Shown here: positions 6,446 to 8,428 of the stretch, piece by piece | Layout: each line of letters opens with the position of its first letter | Numbering within the stretch: position 1 is the stretch's first letter | Source: DIGJ01 sp036658435 | GTDB lineage: Bacteria > Bacillota > Clostridia > Lachnospirales > Lachnospiraceae | Assembly: GCA_036658435.1 (NCBI GenBank) | Contig: JAVXEO010000078.1 | Location: 1-8,428, forward strand | DNA length: 8,428 nucleotides | Direction: 5' to 3' | The notes under the pieces: model-generated | The model's database searches: none | What the model was told of the DNA's origin: nothing | The model's input: only the letters and a program-made list of their open reading frames with translations | Made by a program: the position numbers and the translations under genes

Positions 6446-7378
6446 TTACTTATTTCCCATCTGTGCTGCAACTTCTGCAGCAAAATCTTCTTCTTTTTTT
6501 GCAATTCCTTCACCGGTCTCAAAGCGAATAAACTTCTTAACCGTAATGGCTGCATTATTTTCCTTTGCTACTTGTTCCATATATTTTGCAACGGTTAAAT
6601 CACCATCTTTAACATAAGCCTGTTCTAAAAGACAAACCTCTTTTAGCTCCTTATTAAGACGTCCAATAATCATCTTTTCAATGATTGCATCTGGCTTGCC
6701 TGCATTCTTTGGATCATTCTTTGCCTGCTCTAATAGAATTGATTTTTCATGTTCTTTATATTCTTCTGAAACTTCATCTTGGGATACATATTTAGGAGAT
6801 AATGCTGCAACCTGCATTGCAACATTTACCAACGCTTCTTTTACCCCATCATTTATAACGTCCGTATCGGCTTCTACTAAAACACCAATTCTTCCGCCAC
6901 CATGAACATAAGACACGACACATCCATTTTCAGCTGTTATTTTTTCAAATCTACGAATGGATAAATTCTCTCCAATTACAGAAACCTTCTCTATCAATGC
7001 TTCTTTCACTGTCTTTGTGGTGTCTGCATTCCAGCTCTCCTCAAGAAAAGCATCCATATTGGTAGCAGAAGATTCCACAGCCTGTTCTGCCACTGCAGAT
7101 ACAAAATTCTGAAAATCTACATTTTTAGCAACGAAATCTGTTTCTGAGTTAACTTCCACAACCGCTGCTGTTTTGTTTTCTTTAACAATGGCTTTGCAAA
7201 GACCTTCTGCTGCAATTCTTCCAGCTTTCTTTTCTGCTTTTGCCTGACCATTTTTTCTTAAATATTCTATTGCTTCCTCTATATTTCCGTCCGTTTCGCC
7301 AAGAGCCTTTTTACAGTCCATCATACCGGCACCGGTCAATTCTCTTAATTCTTTTACCATTGCTGCTGTAATAGCCAT
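6446..7378 (-). CDS. tsf: Translation elongation factor Ts
   Basis: EF-Ts is the guanine-nucleotide exchange factor that releases GDP from EF-Tu in the cytoplasm. The 310-residue protein has the N-terminal UBA-like domain (MAITAAMVKELRELTGAGMM, then DCKKALGE, about 1-45), the linker with GQAKAEKKAGRIAAEG, and the core motif TDFVAKN (80-86) whose Asp-Phe inserts into EF-Tu. The remaining sequence is the dimerisation core. It is a little longer than the 283-residue Escherichia coli protein, within the normal range for the family. TGGAGGT lies six bases before the ATG. It follows rpsB by 65 bases in the conserved order and is probably co-transcribed with it from the rpsB promoter, with a short hairpin between the genes. 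Nothing appears truncated or unusual. Confidence 0.97.
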   Translation of the reverse strand: MAITAAMVKELRELTGAGMMDCKKALGETDGNIEEAIEYLRKNGQAKAEKKAGRIAAEGLCKAIVKENKTAAVVEVNSETDFVAKNVDFQNFVSAVAEQAVESSATNMDAFLEESWNADTTKTVKEALIEKVSVIGENLSIRRFEKITAENGCVVSYVHGGGRIGVLVEADTDVINDGVKEALVNVAMQVAALSPKYVSQDEVSEEYKEHEKSILLEQAKNDPKNAGKPDAIIEKMIIGRLNKELKEVCLLEQAYVKDGDLTVAKYMEQVAKENNAAITVKKFIRFETGEGIAKKEEDFAAEVAAQMGNK

Positions 7379-7426
7379 GATTATACCTCCATTGGTTATA
7401 TTATAGAATTTGGTTACTTTATTTAC

Positions 7427-7442
7427 TTTTCCGTCCGGAAAA
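7427..7442 (-). other. Intercistronic hairpin between rpsB and tsf
   Basis: TTTTCCG and CGGAAAA form a near-continuous palindrome immediately after the rpsB stop codon (TAA at 7444-7446), probably folding as six base pairs with a GTCC or GGAC tetraloop. On the minus strand it is followed by GTAAATAAAG and not a T-tract, so it is unlikely to be an efficient terminator. It may act as an RNA processing, stability or partial attenuation element that sets the S2 to EF-Ts ratio. Confidence 0.4.
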
Positions 7443-7443
7443 A

Positions 7444-8202
7444 TTATTCTGCAACCGCTTCTGCAGTCGTTTCTTCTGTAACAACTTCTTCTGTAGTAAC
7501 CTCATCTGTGCTCATATCGGTACCTTGATTTGCTTCAATAACAGCATCTGCCATCTTAGCTACAATTAATTTAACTGCACGAATTGCATCATCATTACCT
7601 GGAATAACATAGTCTAATTCTTCAGGATCACAGTTTGTATCTGCAATACCAATCAATGGAATACCTAATGTATGAGCTTCCTGTACACAAATTCTTTCTT
7701 TCTTAGGATCTACAATAAAGATTGCATCTGGAACTTTCTTCATGTTTTTGATTCCGCCTAAGTTTCTTTCTAATTTATCCCATTCTTTTTTTAGTGCAAT
7801 TACTTCTTTTTTAGGAAGTACATCAAAAGTTCCATCTTCTGACATTCTTTCAATTGTCTTTAAACGATTGATTCTTCCCTGAATGGTTTTAAAGTTCGTC
7901 AGCATACCGCCTAACCATCTTTCATTTACATAGTACATTCCGCAACGTTCTGATTCTGCTTTAACAGAGTCCTGTGCCTGTTTTTTTGTTCCTACAAAAA
8001 GAATGGTGCCGCCATCTGCTACAACATCTTTGATTGCATTGTAAGCATCGTCTACTTTACCTACAGACTTCTGTAAGTCAATAATGTAGATTCCGTTTCT
8101 TTCTGTATAAATGTAAGGAGCCATCTTAGGGTTCCATCTTCTTGTTTGGTGACCAAAATGTACACCTGCTTCGAGTAACTGTTTCATTGAAATAACGCTC
8201 AT
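7444..8202 (-). CDS. rpsB: 30S ribosomal protein S2
   Basis: S2 binds the 30S subunit near the head-body junction and is needed for S1 or leader contacts during initiation. The 252-residue protein is unmistakable: the N-terminal MKQLLEAGVHFGHQTRRWNPKMAPYIY (6-32), the IIDLQKSV segment, ILFVGTKKQAQDSV, the YVNERWLGGMLTNFKTI block and PDAIFIVDPKKERICVQEAHTLGIPLIGIADTNCDPEELDYVIPGNDDAIRA. The C-terminus beyond about residue 228 is a low-complexity Thr/Val/Glu tail, common in Firmicutes S2 and probably disordered. The ATG has GGAGG six bases upstream. It is the first gene of the rpsB-tsf operon and is preceded by a structured leader that could mediate autoregulation, although this is not demonstrated here. 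Confidence 0.98.
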   Translation of the reverse strand: MSVISMKQLLEAGVHFGHQTRRWNPKMAPYIYTERNGIYIIDLQKSVGKVDDAYNAIKDVVADGGTILFVGTKKQAQDSVKAESERCGMYYVNERWLGGMLTNFKTIQGRINRLKTIERMSEDGTFDVLPKKEVIALKKEWDKLERNLGGIKNMKKVPDAIFIVDPKKERICVQEAHTLGIPLIGIADTNCDPEELDYVIPGNDDAIRAVKLIVAKMADAVIEANQGTDMSTDEVTTEEVVTEETTAEAVAE

Positions 8203-8244
8203 TTTATTACCTCCATATGGTTGATTTCTTCCTTATGTTTCTTT

Positions 8245-8287
8245 TTTTTGTAAGACCGAAAGCAAAGTTCCGGCACCATTACAAAAA
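8245..8287 (-). ncRNA. Structured hairpin in the rpsB 5' leader, candidate ribosomal-protein leader
   Basis: On the minus strand TTTTTGTAA (8287-8279) pairs perfectly with TTACAAAAA (8253-8245). Inside this, after an asymmetric TGGTG/TC internal loop, CCGGAA (8273-8268) pairs with TTTCGG (8261-8256) around the hexaloop CTTTGC. The result is a two-tier hairpin ending about 42 bases before the rpsB start codon. Ribosomal-protein operons are often controlled by such leaders that bind the encoded protein. I cannot match this to a named leader family, so the regulatory role is inferred. Confidence 0.5.
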
Positions 8288-8315
8288 TCAACATAAGTGT
8301 GTTTTTACGTACCGA

Positions 8316-8331
8316 TTTATGATATCATAAA
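8316..8331. repeat. 16-bp perfect palindrome upstream of rpsB
   Basis: The sequence TTTATGATATCATAAA is a perfect palindrome. It overlaps the candidate -10 element of the rpsB promoter and sits between the upstream terminator and the rpsB leader. With no loop it is more likely a dimeric-protein binding site than an RNA hairpin, if it is functional at all. Confidence 0.4.
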
Positions 8332-8347
8332 AACAAAAAAAAGGCAA
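8319..8347 (-). promoter_or_regulatory. Candidate rpsB-tsf promoter
   Basis: The minus strand has TTGCCT (8347-8342), then 17 bases including a long T run, then TATCAT (8324-8319). The -10 box matches at five of six positions and the -35 box at four. The -35 box would lie inside the terminator stem, an unusual but workable overlap. Initiation would be near 8312, giving a leader of about 110 bases that contains the complete hairpin at 8245-8287. No better promoter is visible between the terminator and rpsB. Confidence 0.4.
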
Positions 8348-8370
8348 GCATTATTTGCTTGTCTTTTTTT
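8335..8370. terminator. Bidirectional-type intrinsic terminator upstream of rpsB
   Basis: An A-rich arm leading into GGCAAGCA (8343-8350) pairs with TGCTTGTC (8356-8363) around the loop TTATT. The stem has eight core pairs including one G-U, is flanked by an A run on one side and a T run on the other, and both strands give a hairpin followed by at least seven T residues. It would end a minus-strand gene lying beyond the right edge and insulate the rpsB operon. It could equally stop transcription entering from the left on the plus strand. Confidence 0.8.
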
Positions 8371-8428
8371 GCTATATGAACCATTTGTGATAATGTCTTT
8401 ATATACCACGAGAGAAAATGTCCCACCT

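Noticed and set aside
6361..6555. A 64-codon minus-strand open frame overlapping the tsf 3' end
   Set aside because: Most of it lies inside tsf in another frame. It has no recognisable domain and no ribosome binding site, and the tsf reading is unambiguous.
7400..7405. A perfect TATAAT on the minus strand just before tsf
   Set aside because: There is no acceptable -35 box 16-18 bases upstream (the position reads AAGTAA), and initiation would fall on the tsf ribosome binding site.
8399..8428. Nine minus-strand codons ending in TAA, possibly the 3' end of a gene beyond the right edge
   Set aside because: The stop lies about 29 bases before the terminator, which fits a gene end, but nine codons are too few to recognise a protein or rule out chance.
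8371..8428. A divergent plus-strand promoter (TGTGATAAT) and an ATG at the right edge
   Set aside because: The extended -10-like sequence lacks a -35 match, and the ATG near 8419 has only a poor ribosome binding site and three codons in the window.

Overview
The window comes from a low-GC Gram-positive anaerobe, most likely a member of the Clostridia and plausibly Lachnospiraceae. The evidence is the AT-rich sequence, strong AGGAGG-type ribosome binding sites, a Firmicutes-like rpsB-tsf pair, a cytoplasmic multi-PAS hybrid histidine kinase, and an orphan nitrogenase-like operon that includes a TM1266-type ACT-domain regulator. This taxonomic placement is inference. Every gene I can support is on the minus strand, so transcription runs from high to low coordinates.

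Right end (8428 to about 6440): a bidirectional-looking terminator hairpin (8335-8370) precedes a roughly 110-nt leader with a long hairpin, then rpsB (ribosomal protein S2) and tsf (elongation factor Ts). A short hairpin lies between the two genes. This is the conserved translation operon that anchors the region.

Middle (about 6440 to 2618): after a 115-nt gap with a weak terminator or promoter candidate comes a two-gene unit. It encodes an exported protein made of three copies of a roughly 75-residue beta-rich unit, and 23 nt further on a 943-residue soluble hybrid histidine kinase with about four PAS-like segments, HisKA, HATPase and a receiver domain. The function of the exported protein and the signal sensed by the kinase are unknown.

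Left end (2617 to 1): a good sigma-A-type promoter is followed by a leader of about 160 nt. The leader ends in a GC-rich hairpin directly upstream of a strong ribosome binding site, and a competing pairing could disrupt that hairpin, so it looks like a transcription attenuator. Downstream lie a 91-residue TM1266-like ACT-domain protein, a NifH-like Fe-protein ATPase (ATGA overlap), a NifD-like nitrogenase component 1 protein, and the first 14 codons of one more protein that is probably the partner component 1 subunit. There is no sign of cofactor-assembly genes, and the NifD-like protein appears to lack the FeMo-cofactor cysteine. The unit is therefore best read as an uncharacterised nitrogenase-like reductase (an Fe-protein reductase feeding a two-subunit Fe-S catalytic component) with an unknown substrate, not a nitrogen-fixation system. 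The leader plus this operon is the most interesting part of the window.
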